Below, piece after piece: positions 10,903-21,430 of a stretch of DNA of 51,480 nucleotides (positions are counted from its first letter, which is position 1; every line of letters starts with the position of its first letter). This DNA comes from Tubiluchus corallicola (lineage: Eukaryota > Priapulida > Priapulimorpha > Priapulimorphida > Tubiluchidae): contig JAQGDQ010001259.1 in assembly GCA_030141605.1 (NCBI GenBank), positions 1-51,480 on the forward strand, in the 5' to 3' direction. The position numbers and the translations under genes were made by a program. The notes beneath the pieces were generated by a model that did no database searches, had not been told where the DNA came from, and saw only the letters and a program-made list of their open reading frames with translations.

Positions 10903-11530
10903 AGTCTTCCGTTAAATTGTAAGCAACTATAACTTTGCCTATTTTGCTGTTCGTATGTATTTAGTGCAGACGCGATAATTTTACCTAATAAAATTTCTCT
11001 TCCAGAAGGCGTTAAAAGGTTTTTCTGGAAAAACACTTTCCGTTGAAAGAAAGGGTATATAAAGTTCCCAAACGCTTCCAGACGTTTGACCTTTCATTTT
11101 CATCCAAGGTCAAACAAAAATACTCACACCTTTTTAAGCGAGTAACAAATTTATGCAGACAGTCGAAACTTACTTCTGTTTTCTGATGATTGATCGAATG
11201 TCGCTAATCGAGCCAACAATTTTTTAAGTCGCAGGCATTAGAGGGAAAAGGGGCACGCAACGCAGCAATAAACAACTATACCTTCCCCAGAGGTGAATAT
11301 AAGGACAGATTTATAATAAAAATATACCTTAGAAGAAAAAGAAAACACGTTTCACTAATTTGGTCGCAAGCAATTTGAATACGAGACCTTCACACCTGGA
11401 AGAATTTCCTAATATTTCATTTGTGTAAATTACTAATGGTGTTCTTCCATGCATAATGTCACGTAAGACGTTGGACTGTTGAGTGAACGTGCTCACTGTA
11501 AGTAGTATAGATAAATCGATCGTTTCTATA
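10903..11530. other. No gene recognised; short dispersed repeat
   Basis: At about 11340-11425 the sequence parallels 14805-14880 (AATTTGAATACGAGACCTT against AATTGGATACGATACTT, then GAAGAATTTCC against CAAGAATTTCCC). Otherwise AT-rich with nothing recognised. Confidence 0.5.
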
Positions 11531-11552
11531 GAAACGAAACTGTGTGACGAAA
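11531..11552. repeat. Candidate LINE target-site duplication, left copy
   Basis: A 22-bp sequence starting GAAACGAAACTG recurs at 12928-12949 in the same orientation with one mismatch (T/C). The two copies bracket the LINE fragment. A related GTGACGAAAC motif occurs again at about 12961, so chance similarity is not excluded. Confidence 0.5.
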
Positions 11553-12927
11553 TGAGGGATTATTCAAATCAATCGTTTTGATATTGGACGATATTCTTCT
11601 TCTTCTTTTTCTGTTGCACCAAACATCTATTGTACACAGAGAGCGTCTATCATTTATTGGAGCACCCCACTGTTTCCTGTCTGTAGCTAAATTTGTCAAC
11701 TTCTGTGATGCTATTGTCAAGTTTGCTCTCAACTGTTGTAAATCTTTATTAATTCTTGATATCCAAGTTGCCTGTAGGTCGTTTAGCAGGGTACTGTGCC
11801 TCGTTTAATGCCAATCTTACTGGTGTTGTTTCAGGCAATTTTATTAAATGTCTTAACCATCTTAGTCTTCTGATTCTGATTTTAGTGCTCCAAAGATCTC
11901 CGTTGGCTCCGTTTAATGCTAATCTTACTGCTGTTGTTTCCGACAATTTTATTAAATGTCCTACCCATCTTAGTCTTCTGATTCTGATTTTAGTGCTCCA
12001 AAGATCTCCTTTGGTTCTGTTTAATGCTAATTTTACTGCTGTTGTTTCCGACAATTTTATTAAATGTCCTAACCATCTTTAGTCTTCTGATTCTGATTTT
12101 AGTGCTCCAAAGATCTCCTTTGGTTCTGTTTAATGCTAATCTTACTGGTATTGTTTCCGACAATTTTATTAAATGTCCTACCCATCTTAGTCTTCTGATT
12201 CTGATTTTAGTGCTCCAAAGATCTCCTTTGGTTCTGTTTAATGCCAATTTTACTGCTGTTGTTTCCGACAATTTTATTAAATGTCCTACCCATCTTAGTC
12301 TTCTGATTCTGATTTTAGTGCTCCAAAGATCTCCTTTGGTTCTGTTTAATGCCAATTTTACTGCTGTTGTTTCCGACAATTTTATTAAATGTCCTACCCA
12401 TCTTAGTCTTCTGATTCTGATTTTAGTGCTCCAAAGATCTTCTTTGATTCTGTTATCCAGCTGCTCATTTGAAATGATATATGGCCGTTTTATTTTTAAG
12501 ATTTTTCTGAGTAGGCCTCTGTGAAATAGATTTATTTCCGCTTCCTGGGTTGCAGTGAAGCCCCACATTTCACTGTTGTACATGAACATACTAGTTACAT
12601 ATGCATTAAAAAGTTGCAGCCTTGTTTTGAGGGACAGTTTCTTGCTGGTTGGAATTGATTTATTTTGGACGAAACCATAGGCCTATTATTGCCCGTTGTT
12701 TGCTATTTTTGATATTATCTTCTGAATTAAGTAGGGATCCCATGTATTTGCAACGTGTCCAGAATTAATCCCCATCACGTGACATGTTTTATTCTTCAGT
12801 TTTCGTGTTGCGAACTTTGAGATTTCTTTTTTCTAGTAATAATTGGCATTCTTTTTTAACAGACTCATCTGCTAATTTGTGTGAAATATTAGCAAATTGA
12901 AGTACAGTGGATTAGTACTGAAAACAA
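11553..12927 (-). mobile_element. 5'-truncated LINE reverse-transcriptase remnant
   Basis: Read on the minus strand, the degraded frame runs from a QFANISH stretch (possibly a relic of the YADD catalytic box) through ESVKKECQ, a KTEE stretch, CKYMGSLLNSED and LFNAYVTSMFMYNSEMWGF to LLRKILKIK. It then enters a six-unit array of the RRLRWVGHLIKL motif and ends with KRP, TWISRINKDLQQL and TDRKQW. This is the standard C-terminal order of non-LTR (RTE/Jockey-like) polymerases. Stops and frameshifts make it a pseudogene. The endonuclease and most of the RT domain are missing. This arm keeps KKLSLKTRL near 12635; the right arm has lost 4 bases there. Confidence 0.85.
11794..12442 (-). repeat. Six-unit 108-bp coding tandem array inside the LINE
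   Basis: The anchor CTCCAAAGATCT starts at 11888, 11996, 12105, 12213, 12321 and 12429, giving spacings of 108, 109, 108, 108, 108. Each unit encodes 36 residues beginning (E/G)DLWSTKIRIRRLRW and ending ALNRTK. The 109-bp interval reflects one extra T near 12076-12080 that shifts the frame in unit 4. Units are nearly identical, so the expansion is younger than the LINE insertion or happened just before it. Confidence 0.95.
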
Positions 12928-12949
12928 GAAACGAAACTGCGTGACGAAA
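12928..12949. repeat. Candidate LINE target-site duplication, right copy
   Basis: Partner of 11531-11552, with C in place of T at one position. Confidence 0.5.
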
Positions 12950-13026
12950 AGACCGATCACGTGACGAAACAAAGCCACAATTAATGAATTCCGAAATAAT
13001 GAAAACGAGGAAATATGAGAGTTGTT

Positions 13027-13101
13027 GTACGACCGGGTGTTGAACCAGGGACCTTCTGCATACAACGCAGACGTTTTCGACAACTAGACCATCATGGTCC
13101 C
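13027..13101 (-). other. tRNA-like sequence (pseudogene or SINE head)
   Basis: On the minus strand a perfect anticodon arm (TCTGC, loop GTTGTAT, GCAGA) would place TGT as anticodon. It is preceded by an A-box-like TGGTCTAGTTG and followed by a T-arm-like CCTGGTTCAACACCCGG with one mismatch. The acceptor ends do not pair, so a functional tRNA is unlikely. A tRNA-derived SINE head or pseudogene fits better. Confidence 0.5.
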
Positions 13102-13209
13102 TAGCGACGAAAACAGTCCAATGTTCATCCGTGTAGGTAGTCAGTCAGTTTAGCATGTTAGATATCCCTCGCTAGAGTGATTCGAGCCTAATAAACTAAG
13201 TTGACCAAA

Positions 13210-13706
13210 GTTTACAATTCCCGCACACAAGGAATTAGGATTAGAATAAGTGTTAGGGTTAAGGTTTGGATTTGAGTTTGGGTAAGGGTTAGGGTGGATT
13301 AGGGTTATGATTAAGATTAGAATTAGTGTTGGGTTTGGGTTTGGGTAAGGGCTAGGGTGGGTTACAGTTATGATTAGGATTAGGATTAGTGTTAGGGTTA
13401 GGGTTTGGGTTTGGGTGAGGGTTAGGGTGGATTAGGGTGGATTAGGGTTATGATTAAGATTAGAATTAGTGTTGGGTTTGGGTTTGGGTTTGGGTAAGGG
13501 TTAGGGTGGGTTACAGTTATGATTAGGATTAGAATTAGTGTTAGGGTTACGGTTTGGATTTGGGTTTGGGTAAGGGTTAGGGTGGATTAGGGTTATGATT
13601 AAGATTAGAATTAGTGTTGGGTTTGGGTTTGGGTTAAGGTAGGGGTTAGGGTGGGTTAGGGCTAGGATTAGGGTTATTGTTAGGGTTAGGATTAGGGTTA
13701 TTGTTA
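13210..13706. repeat. Degenerate telomere-like (TTAGGG) array with inverted edge motifs
   Basis: GGGTTAGGGTTTGGGTTTGGG-type hexamers with a higher-order unit close to that at 8827-9106 but inverted. The left edge (13210-13236, GTTTACAATTCCCGCACACAA) and the right edge (GTCTACAATTCTTCACACAATTT on the minus strand, 13719-13743) are inverted relatives, so the array sits between short inverted repeats. Interstitial, not a chromosome end. Confidence 0.85.
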
Positions 13707-14345
13707 CGGTTAGGGTATTTAAATTGTGTGAAGAATTGTAGACGTCTTCCTTAAATTTTAGTTTCGATTAATTTCAATTAAGCCTGAAATTCCCGTGGGT
13801 GACCAAGTATTTCAATTTCATCACTGGGTCACATAAGTTACACCTAACTGAATAAGTTATCGTATCTTATAGCGATACGTAAAGTGTTAAAGCACAAGAA
13901 AAGGGGTACCTGAAGTAGGTTTCAGAAAAATCACCTTACAAAACTATATTACTTTACAGCAACTTTATGCGTATATCGTACTCGCGTTAAGAGGAATTAT
14001 TGTTTGTTTTCATTTTAAATCTCCCGCAATACTGTACCGACTCGTCATTACATGACGTCACCTACGCACAACGTAAATCAGGGGAAGAAAAGGAAATGTT
14101 AAATTATGTCCCAAAAATGTTCCACGCAAATCTATATTACTTAGCATTTCGTTTGCCTGCTGGAAAGACTTATGTAAGTATAAATAACAATTTAAATGTT
14201 CGTGCCTATTGCAGGGTGCGCCATTCATTAACCAAAACGCCTTTTTTAATCTTATTGACAATTTTTAAGCTTTATGTATGCGTGTGTAGGTGTGTGTGTG
14301 TGTGTGTGTGTGTGGGGGGTGGGGTTCTTGTGCTTTAAGTGAATG
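13697..14345 (+). repeat. Family F repeat, plus-strand copy
   Basis: Starts at the telomere-array edge and includes CCTGAAGTAGGTTT, CGCGTTAAGAGGAATT, TACATGACGTCACC and TTTTTAAGCTTTATG, ending in a GT/G run (14287-14320). Related to 15890-16620 but lacking about 260 bp present there (16330-16545). The open frame 14000-14338 is not supported as a gene. Together with 14346-15025 this segment is duplicated exactly in the window centre (25031-26359). Confidence 0.8.
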
Positions 14346-14937
14346 CAGCGTAATGCACAAGGCATTGTATCTTAATATCATAAATTAAAGTGCAATTATA
14401 GGTATATATGCGTGTAATTGTGCGTCTATTTGCAGTCAGTGGTGCAGGACGAACTGGTCTCTGCCCTGATTTTTACACTAATAGTAATTATACATCAAAT
14501 TTCCAAGCCATTTATCATTTTTTGCGGACAAATTTTGAAGAAAGTGCAAATCGAAATAAAATGACCGGTTTTGCTGAACGCGTTGGCTTAGGAGGAGATT
14601 CCTACACTTAGTAGCTTCCACATTTCCAAAATGGAGAAATTCTTGGAAATGATGAGCAAATTATTTTTAAAATAATGTGGTATCTGTTCTTGAAATGCAG
14701 TTTATAATACTTGCATCATATTATTTTTAAATAAATATAATAAATAATATCATAATATACATTACGGAAACATAATTAAAATATAAATAAAAAGGAAAAA
14801 GCAAATAAGTTTCTCTAACTTGGTTGTAATCGAATTGGATACGATACTTTAAACCTGCAAGAATTTCCCTATGAAATTCCGTGTTTTCTGGATGATTAGA
14901 TGTTTATATGTTTTATTTACATTGGCTACAGCCACCA
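14346..14937. other. No gene recognised
   Basis: AT-rich. A 67-codon open frame at 14408-14611 contains SGAGRTG but lacks anything else of a known family. The part near 14805-14880 resembles 11340-11425. Confidence 0.5.
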
Positions 14938-15425
<488 letters not shown>

Positions 15426-15889
15426 CAAAAATAATTTATCTGTAATCTGAGAATGCAGTTTTTAAGAAAGACAAGCCAATTACGTTGGTGTTTTGTGGCA
15501 TCCCTTGTAAACCTGTCATTTTCGCTACTACTACTACTGCCAATAAATTTAAAAATACCAGACTTTGAGACCATAACTTTGCACTCAGGTGAAACTTTTT
15601 GGGTGCTACGTACTTACAGGTGTGATTACAGGGTTACGTGTAGTATGATTACTGTCATTACTGCAAACAATGGAAGCTGTTGATCGACCTTGAACGACTC
15701 TGGTTTTAACTTCAAAATGATCCCTTAAGACCAGTATCATATACTGTAACAACTGCAAAGTTTCCGTGGTTTTTTTCCTTACCACTTGCACGAGAAACAA
15801 GACAAGTTGTTGATTACTCGGGTTACCACACTATTTCTATATTTTCGACATTCTGCCACTGTGTAATATTTTATTCGCTTACGAATGAT
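15426..15889. other. No gene recognised
   Basis: Short unrelated open frames only. An arm-specific difference near 15742 changes ACTGG to ACAGG in the complementary reading. Confidence 0.5.
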
Positions 15890-16620
15890 CAATATATTAA
15901 AGGATAAGAAAGGGGGCACCTGAAGTAGGTTTTAAAAAAATCGTCTTAAAAAATTATATTACTTTATAGAAATTTTATGCGTATATCTTGCTCGCATTGA
16001 AAGGAATTTTTGTTTGTCTCCATTTTAAATCTCCCGCAATAATGTTCCGATGTCGCCATTACATGACGTCATGTACCAAACGTAAATCAAGGGAAGAAAA
16101 GGCAATGTTAAACTATGTCCCAAAAAACTTTCTATGCAAAATTGTGTTACTTACCATTTCTCCTACCTGCTAGAAAGACTTATGTAACTGGAAAAGTAAA
16201 TTATTAATTATTTAAAATGTTTTCACCAATTGGTAAAATGTCGTTGACTCACCCTCCAGGGTGCTTCACTCACTAACTAAAAAAGTATTTTTAATCTTAT
16301 TGACAAGATACGGTAATTTTAAATTAATTTAGTTAGTGACGTGTGCGCTACGAATGCTCTGATTATTTTTCCAGACTTTACACAATGTTATCTAAACTTG
16401 TTCCAAATGACTTGTCATCAAAATGGCTGCGTCAAATGTGGTCATCGCGGGAGTTTAAATTTACACGTTTTGTACAGCGTTATTGCCGACGCAAGCTCTG
16501 TATGCAAAAAGGCAGTATGTATCTGGTGTAAAATTTTTAGACGAATTTTTTAAGCTTTATGCAAGTGGAGGATTTTCTTGTGCTTAAAGTACTTCTGGAT
16601 AATTTCATACCTACACATGA
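15890..16620 (+). repeat. Family F repeat, longest copy
   Basis: Parallels 13880-14340: CACCTGAAGTAGGTTTTA, TTTTATGCGTATATC, TACATGACGTCATG, GTTAAACTATGTCCCAAAAA, TTTTTAAGCTTTATG. It contains an extra internal block (16330-16545), parts of which (AAAATGGCTGCG, GGAGTTTAAAT, CAAGCTCTGTATGC) recur at 18780-18890. Confidence 0.75.
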
Positions 16621-17225
16621 TTTGCGTTTACACGTGAAATCTAGTTTAACAGCGTGTTGTGTATTTTTGCAAAGCGAATCTGTTTGCTGTTTTGCTCTGC
16701 TGAGACATTAATGGCTTCTTTCACACAAGACCGCTTGTGAGACCTGCGCAATTTCACCCAATTTAATTATTATCCTCACGTGTTTCTTCGACAGAAAACT
16801 GGGCTTCCCTGGCCCAAATTCATAAAATTAACGCCATGATTATCAACTTCACTACACTTCTGAATCAAAATTTTATCTCCAGATAATTATAATCCAGTGT
16901 AGGATTTATACTCATTGAGGCCTTAAGTTGTATAAAGGCCCGAGGCCCACTTTTCTTAACATTACACGAGTTAGAATCATTAAATTTTTTTAGTGATGAA
17001 AATGATCTTTCTCGTGAACAGGCCTGGAATTGATTACTTAATTGCTACTTAATTATAAAAATTACTATAAAACTCATTCTGGAATCTTCTTGGGGCCCTT
17101 GCAGTTTGTGAGGCCCTGAGGTATTGATGTCTTGTCAGTGTATGGATGTTTGAACTGTTTTTAGTAACATTCGGTTAGCTTTAAAAATGTGCCTTGAATA
17201 TCCACGAAATACATTAGCAGTAATA
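16621..17225. other. No gene recognised; site of a 12-bp arm-specific indel
   Basis: Near 16985 the right arm carries 12 extra bases (TAGTAGTCTTAA type) absent here. Single-base differences lie near 17062 and 17110. No coding potential recognised. Confidence 0.55.
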
Positions 17226-17462
17226 CGGTTTAGTCTAGTGGTAGCGCCTCCGCTTCCCGTTTGGGAGCACGTGAGTTCGATACCGCATACCAAAGACTTT
17301 AAAAATGGTGCTGCTGTTGCCCTGCCTGGCGAGTGGTATTTAGGGTAAAAGTGGGATAATGATAGTCTATGTTAGGTAGTTGTAGTTTGTTATTTACAGA
17401 CGGCGATAATAGCTCTTTGAGTTAATGTTAATTGTTCATCCAAAAGCCGACTTTAAATAAAG
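17226..17462 (+). mobile_element. tRNA-derived SINE
   Basis: The head (about 17227-17292) has an A-box-like TAGTCTAGTGGTAGC and a B-box-like GAGTTCGATACC about 40 bp later, the spacing of a tRNA-type Pol III promoter. A tRNA-unrelated body follows (CCCTGCCTGGCGAGTGGTA), and the 3' end, AAATAAAGATTATTATTG, passes straight into a microsatellite. Typical order for a SINE mobilised by a LINE. No target duplication identified. Confidence 0.7.
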
Positions 17463-17536
17463 ATTATTATTGTTGTTGTTGTCGTAGTCATCATTATCAT
17501 TATTATTATTATTGTTGTTGTTGTTGCGGTTGTTGT

Positions 17537-17613
<77 letters not shown>

Positions 17614-17822
17614 ACTATTGCTATTGCTATTGCTATTGCTATTGCTATTGCTATTGCTATTGCTATTGCTATTGCTATTGCTATTGCTATTGCTATTGTC
17701 ATTGTCATTGTCATTGTCATTGTCATTGTCATTGTCATTGTCATTGTCATTGTCATTGTCATTGTCATTGTCATTGTCATTGTCATTGTCATTGTCATTG
17801 TCATTGTCATTATCATTATTAT
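17463..17822. repeat. Compound microsatellite (GTT, then GCTATT, then GTCATT)
   Basis: Blocks of about 27 GTT, about 17 ATTGCT and about 20 ATTGTC units grow out of the SINE tail. The right-arm copy has a much shorter GTT block and more AGCAAT units, with a net length only 7 bp different. Long open frames here are artefacts. Confidence 0.97.
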
Positions 17823-18587
17823 TAGGTATTCCATAAGTAATCAATTTCTTTATGTATTTTTACTTACTATGCAGTATGCAATGACTATACGAAGTAAGAT
17901 GTTTTTGACAACACTCGATTAGAACTTAACAAATAAGCTTATACTAGTTTAAATGAAAGTTAAAAACAGGAAACAGTCATGCAGTTTACGATCTATGACT
18001 CATTGCGTGGATGAAATTACATGATGGTTTTCAATTCCCTAGACCAAAAGTGTTCAACGAAGTAAATAGAAAACCGAAACAGTTCGGTTAAGCTCAAATA
18101 TTGAAATCGGATCGACATCGAATCGGAACTGTTCAGAAAATTTTTTGGAAAACCTCGACTTGCTTTGACTAATGCAGAACGTTAATTAAACCATTTTAGT
18201 TAACCCAATTCATTGGGCCCGGCAAAAATTAAAGCCAAAATTAGACAATTCAGAAATTCTTACAAAACCTCCAGCGTTTTTAAATGTGTCGTGTAACTAA
18301 ATATATTACTGTTTAATTAACATTGAAGATATAATCTGCCAAGCACGGCAACGAACTCGAACACAAACAGAAGGCCGTTTTCTCGCTCATTATCTGATGA
18401 CTTTAGGCGACTGTACATTTGCCTAATAATATTACCACAAATATTCGCGTTTTATATCAAACGTTTCAGCAAAATGATTGTAAACAATAGAAGTCTCTCG
18501 TGGTCAGGCGATGTTTGAGGAAGAACATGGGTTTGTTTGTTCTAAAGCATCATCAAGTTTGGATTCGTAAAAGCCAAATTTACATTA
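17823..18587. other. No gene recognised
   Basis: Mixed sequence. Includes CCGAAACAGTTCGGTT and CGGATCGACATCGAATCGG, short imperfect palindromes with relatives at about 19145-19210. No coding family. Confidence 0.5.
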
Positions 18588-19066
18588 AGCAAAGCTGATA
18601 ATTAACAGTATGAGCCACAGTGGGGGGGGCGCTACTGTTGCTTATTGCTGGAAAACGTCACTGCATCATGATCCCAGCGTGCGCCAGTGGTTCACGAAAA
18701 AGACGTTATTGAACTTATTGACAATATAAAGTAATTTAAAGTTTTGCTGAATTATGGAAGAGTGTGATATTAACGCTAATGAACTTGTCTCAAATGACTT
18801 AAAGTTAAAATGGCTGCGCCTAAGTGTCGTCGCAGGAGTTTAAATGTAAACGTTTTATACAGCGTTAGTGTTAATGCAAGCTCTGTATGCCATGAGGCAA
18901 TAGGTAAACAGCATTGTATGATATTAACAGAACTGCCTTTTGAAAGTTTACACTGTGGTAACTAAATCTCACGGCAAATACTTTTCGGGTTTTTTAGTTT
19001 GGCATTGAGCAAAGCTAATAATTAACAGTATAAGCCCCACTGGGGGCGCTACTGTTGTTTATTGCT
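18588..19066. repeat. Family F fragment between two 60-bp direct repeats
   Basis: The direct repeats are 18588-18649 and 19008-19066, sharing AGCAAAGCT, ATAATTAACAGTAT and GCGCTACTGTTG. The first has a run of eight G, the second five. Between them, 18705-18935 matches part of the F copy at 16280-16520. The pair may be a duplication made by insertion or a short element's ends. 19067-19291 holds nothing recognised. Confidence 0.6.
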
Positions 19067-19291
19067 AAATCTTCCCTTGCTTGATGATATTCTACAATTT
19101 CTAGATGATGCATTAAAATGCTGTCATTGAGTGTAAAGTTTTATCGGAATCGGTTATTATATGGAATTCGGAATCGAATATTATCGAACCGATAAAGCCG
19201 GTATCGTTTAGTTTGGCTAGTACCGATCAAACCATTAAGTTTGTAGCTTGCAAACGATGATTTCCGAGAAATTTACGGCCATTACTTGTTG

Positions 19292-19411
19292 ATCTACGGC
19301 CACATCATGTTGAAAACACCTCTTCTCGTCTGATCACCGAAGTTAAGTAACGTAGAGCCTGGTTAGTACTTGGATGGGTGATCGCCTAGGAATACCAGGT
19401 GCTGTAGGCTT
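19292..19411 (+). rRNA. 5S rRNA-like sequence
   Basis: Exactly 120 bases aligning end to end with animal 5S rRNA: TCTACGGCC at the start, GTTGAAAACACC, CTCGTCTGATCACCGAAGTT, GCCTGGTTAGTACTTGGATG, and GTGCTGTAGGCTT at the end. The internal Pol III promoter (A box in GAAGTTAAGTAAC, C box in TTAGTACTTGGATGGG) is present. Changes such as CACCTCTTC where many animals have CACCGGTTC suggest a diverged copy or a 5S-derived repeat. It is a single unit per arm, not a tandem 5S cluster, and sits among repeats, so function is doubtful. The 5S identity is strong. Confidence 0.88.
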
Positions 19412-20000
19412 GCGGGGGATGCCCACACTGTATCTCGACGCTAGGCGGAGGGGCTGCACAAGCAGCCAACGGCCAGAGGACGGAGGAGGTCAAGTGACCC
19501 AACGGCCATGTGTAGAGGAGTAAATCTTCCAAATCAGAAGTGGGGCCCTGAAGGCGGATCAGTGCAGCATGCTCACTGACTCCGGCACAATCAGCCAACA
19601 GCTAGAGGGCGGAGGAGGTCAAGTGACCCAACGGCCATGTGTAGAGGAGTAAATCTTCCAAATCAGGAGTGGGGCCCCGAAGGCGGACCAGTGCACCATG
19701 CTCACTGACTCCGGCAGCTCCTGCAGCCAACCTGGTGCCAAACGTATCGCCCCGCTTTCCTTTGAACTACACCAGGGAGGAAGAGAAGGGGTTTCCTGTT
19801 GTCTGGACAACTCAGGATCTCCATACATCTTGCCCAGGCGTGCGCCATGGAGACTTTCCAGGATCGCACTGCTCAGCCACAGTCGACGCTGCAGCTCCAT
19901 CAATGTGATCAATAACTGACTCTCTTGTCTTCCGAGACAGAAGGATGCCAACAACAATACCTGTTGATCTTAATGCGATGTTAGAGGAAAGGACAAGTTA
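19412..20000. repeat. GC-rich 5S-linked block with 129-bp tandem duplication
   Basis: Follows the 5S directly. The unit starting AGCCAAC recurs at 19464, 19593 and (partly) 19725, spacings of 129 and 132 bp; each full unit contains GGAGGAGGTCAAGTGACCC and GGAGTAAATCTTCCAAATCA. The rest (19725-20000) is GC-rich and unlike its neighbours. It may be the body of a 5S-headed retroposon. Near 19914 this arm has 13 bases that the right arm lacks. Open frames on both strands have no recognisable domain. Confidence 0.65.
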
Positions 20001-20090
20001 GTTAGTATGCTGGGTCTATTTTACTGTTATCACTCAAACTTAGAAAAATATTAACAAAGAAATTTGTAAGGAATTGCCTATAGAGCATAA

Positions 20091-20431
20091 TGTTGCGGAG
20101 GCACCTGTGTCGGGTCAGGTGTAGGGCCCTCTACACACCCTGCTTCCACGTCAGCAGCGACTAACCCCTTTCTTGTAGACCCAGACGTCTTGTTTGGGCC
20201 AGCACGTGGTGTGAGAAGCCAGGTGATCTGGAATGCCAGTATAAAAGCGTGTAGAGGTCACTACAACCTTGATTTCTGACACAGGTGCTCCTCGGGTATA
20301 GCCCTGTTACTGAGTTAGTTAATTATTTTTTATGTGTGTGTATTTTGTTCCCTATTTTTATTAGTGCTGATAATAAACTCCGTACAGTGTAGCTTTTGTG
20401 TTTTATTTTATGCGAGTTAAATGCTATAACA
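20091..20431 (+). mobile_element. LTR-like unit (solo LTR candidate)
   Basis: Begins TGTTGCGGAG and ends GCTATAACA, giving the TG...CA ends with a TGTT/AACA inverted pair. Inside, a TATA box (TATAAAAG, about 20240) is followed by a poly-A signal (AATAAA, about 20372) in the right order for an LTR. The TGTTGCGG start is common in BEL/Pao elements. No second LTR, coding region or clear target duplication was found, so it is a solo LTR candidate or an old fragment. Confidence 0.55.
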
Positions 20432-20609
20432 GGTATATGGTATTAGTTTACAGACATTAACTTAGTTAATTAGCATAACATTTGTAACTAAAATTAACAA
20501 TTGTAGTTAAGTAATCAGTCACACAACGATAGTAAAATGGATCTTCGTGATGCGCAATATCAAGACCGCCATGCCATCTTGGAGTTCGACCCCTGAGTCG
20601 AATTCAGTC

Positions 20610-21025
20610 CAATACGTATAAAGTACGCCACACCTGAATAGAAATTTTTAGACGTGGTGGTTGCCGCCATTCACTTGAAAATCATGACGTAACATTCGTA
20701 AGCGCCTCGTGGTTTTCCGTAAGACTTTTTAAAAATTTTGCAGGTTACCTGACACGCAAAAATTTTACAGAATCAGCTTTCTAATTTTGTTGCAAAAACT
20801 TGTTATAGTTTTGACAAATATTGACAGTGAGCTACATTTCTTCGGGACAAATGACGTCATTCGTGGAAAAGAATGGGCATTGAAAATGGCAGCACCCAAG
20901 CATGAAGTGCTTAAAGTGAGTTTAAAGTGATTTTACTAGTTACACGAGGCGCTTATTGCAGTTTCATTACTAAATCCTTTTAACATTTTTCGCGAACATT
21001 GAAATAAGCCTGACCTCCTAGAAGG
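20610..21025 (+). repeat. Family A dispersed repeat, single arm
   Basis: Matches 8010-8430 and 1-290: GCCATTCACTTGAAAATCAT, GGGACAAATGACGTCATTCG, GCGCTTATTGCAG and the inner end ACATTGAAATAAG. Confidence 0.78.
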
Positions 21026-21430
21026 TTTGACCTTTCCTTTAAAATATCCAGTATCTGTGCTGACTGGCTTCAAGTTAAATCACATTTAATGAAAATTTCT
21101 TAAATGTGTATCTTACAGTGAGAATATAATGTAGTTTACAGGACAGAAGAAAAAAATAAGTTATAAATATGAAATTTATATACTGAATAGAATTATTGAT
21201 CTTTTATTTGTGATTACAATGTGCCAAAATGTTGAGCCAGTAAAACCGTCATAAACCAGCGAAACCTTACTTCTGCTTGGTTTAAATACATACATATATA
21301 TATATATATGTGTATGAGGGGCATGTTTAAAAATACAAAGTTACACTTTTTCCCGAGCAAACGCAAAGTCACGAATCAAATTTCGTAAATGCAGAAACTA
21401 ATTTTCACAATCACTTGCCCATTATTGCGA
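21026..21430. other. No gene recognised
   Basis: AT-rich with a short AT run at 21295-21309. Nothing else seen. Confidence 0.5.

Noticed and set aside
10806-11036. 76-codon minus-strand open frame
   Set aside because: It overlaps the end of the family B element and has no family signature.
11090-11116. TGACCT and AGGTCA half-sites as a nuclear-receptor element
   Set aside because: The 14-bp spacing is not a typical arrangement and no gene is nearby.
14408-14611. SGAGRTG resembling the tyrosine phosphatase signature, behind a TTTGCAG acceptor-like sequence
   Set aside because: The catalytic cysteine is absent, nothing downstream fits the family, and the segment lies in a repeat present three times.
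20091-20431. Complete LTR retrotransposon
   Set aside because: No second LTR, primer-binding site or polymerase coding region is visible; only a solo LTR is supportable.
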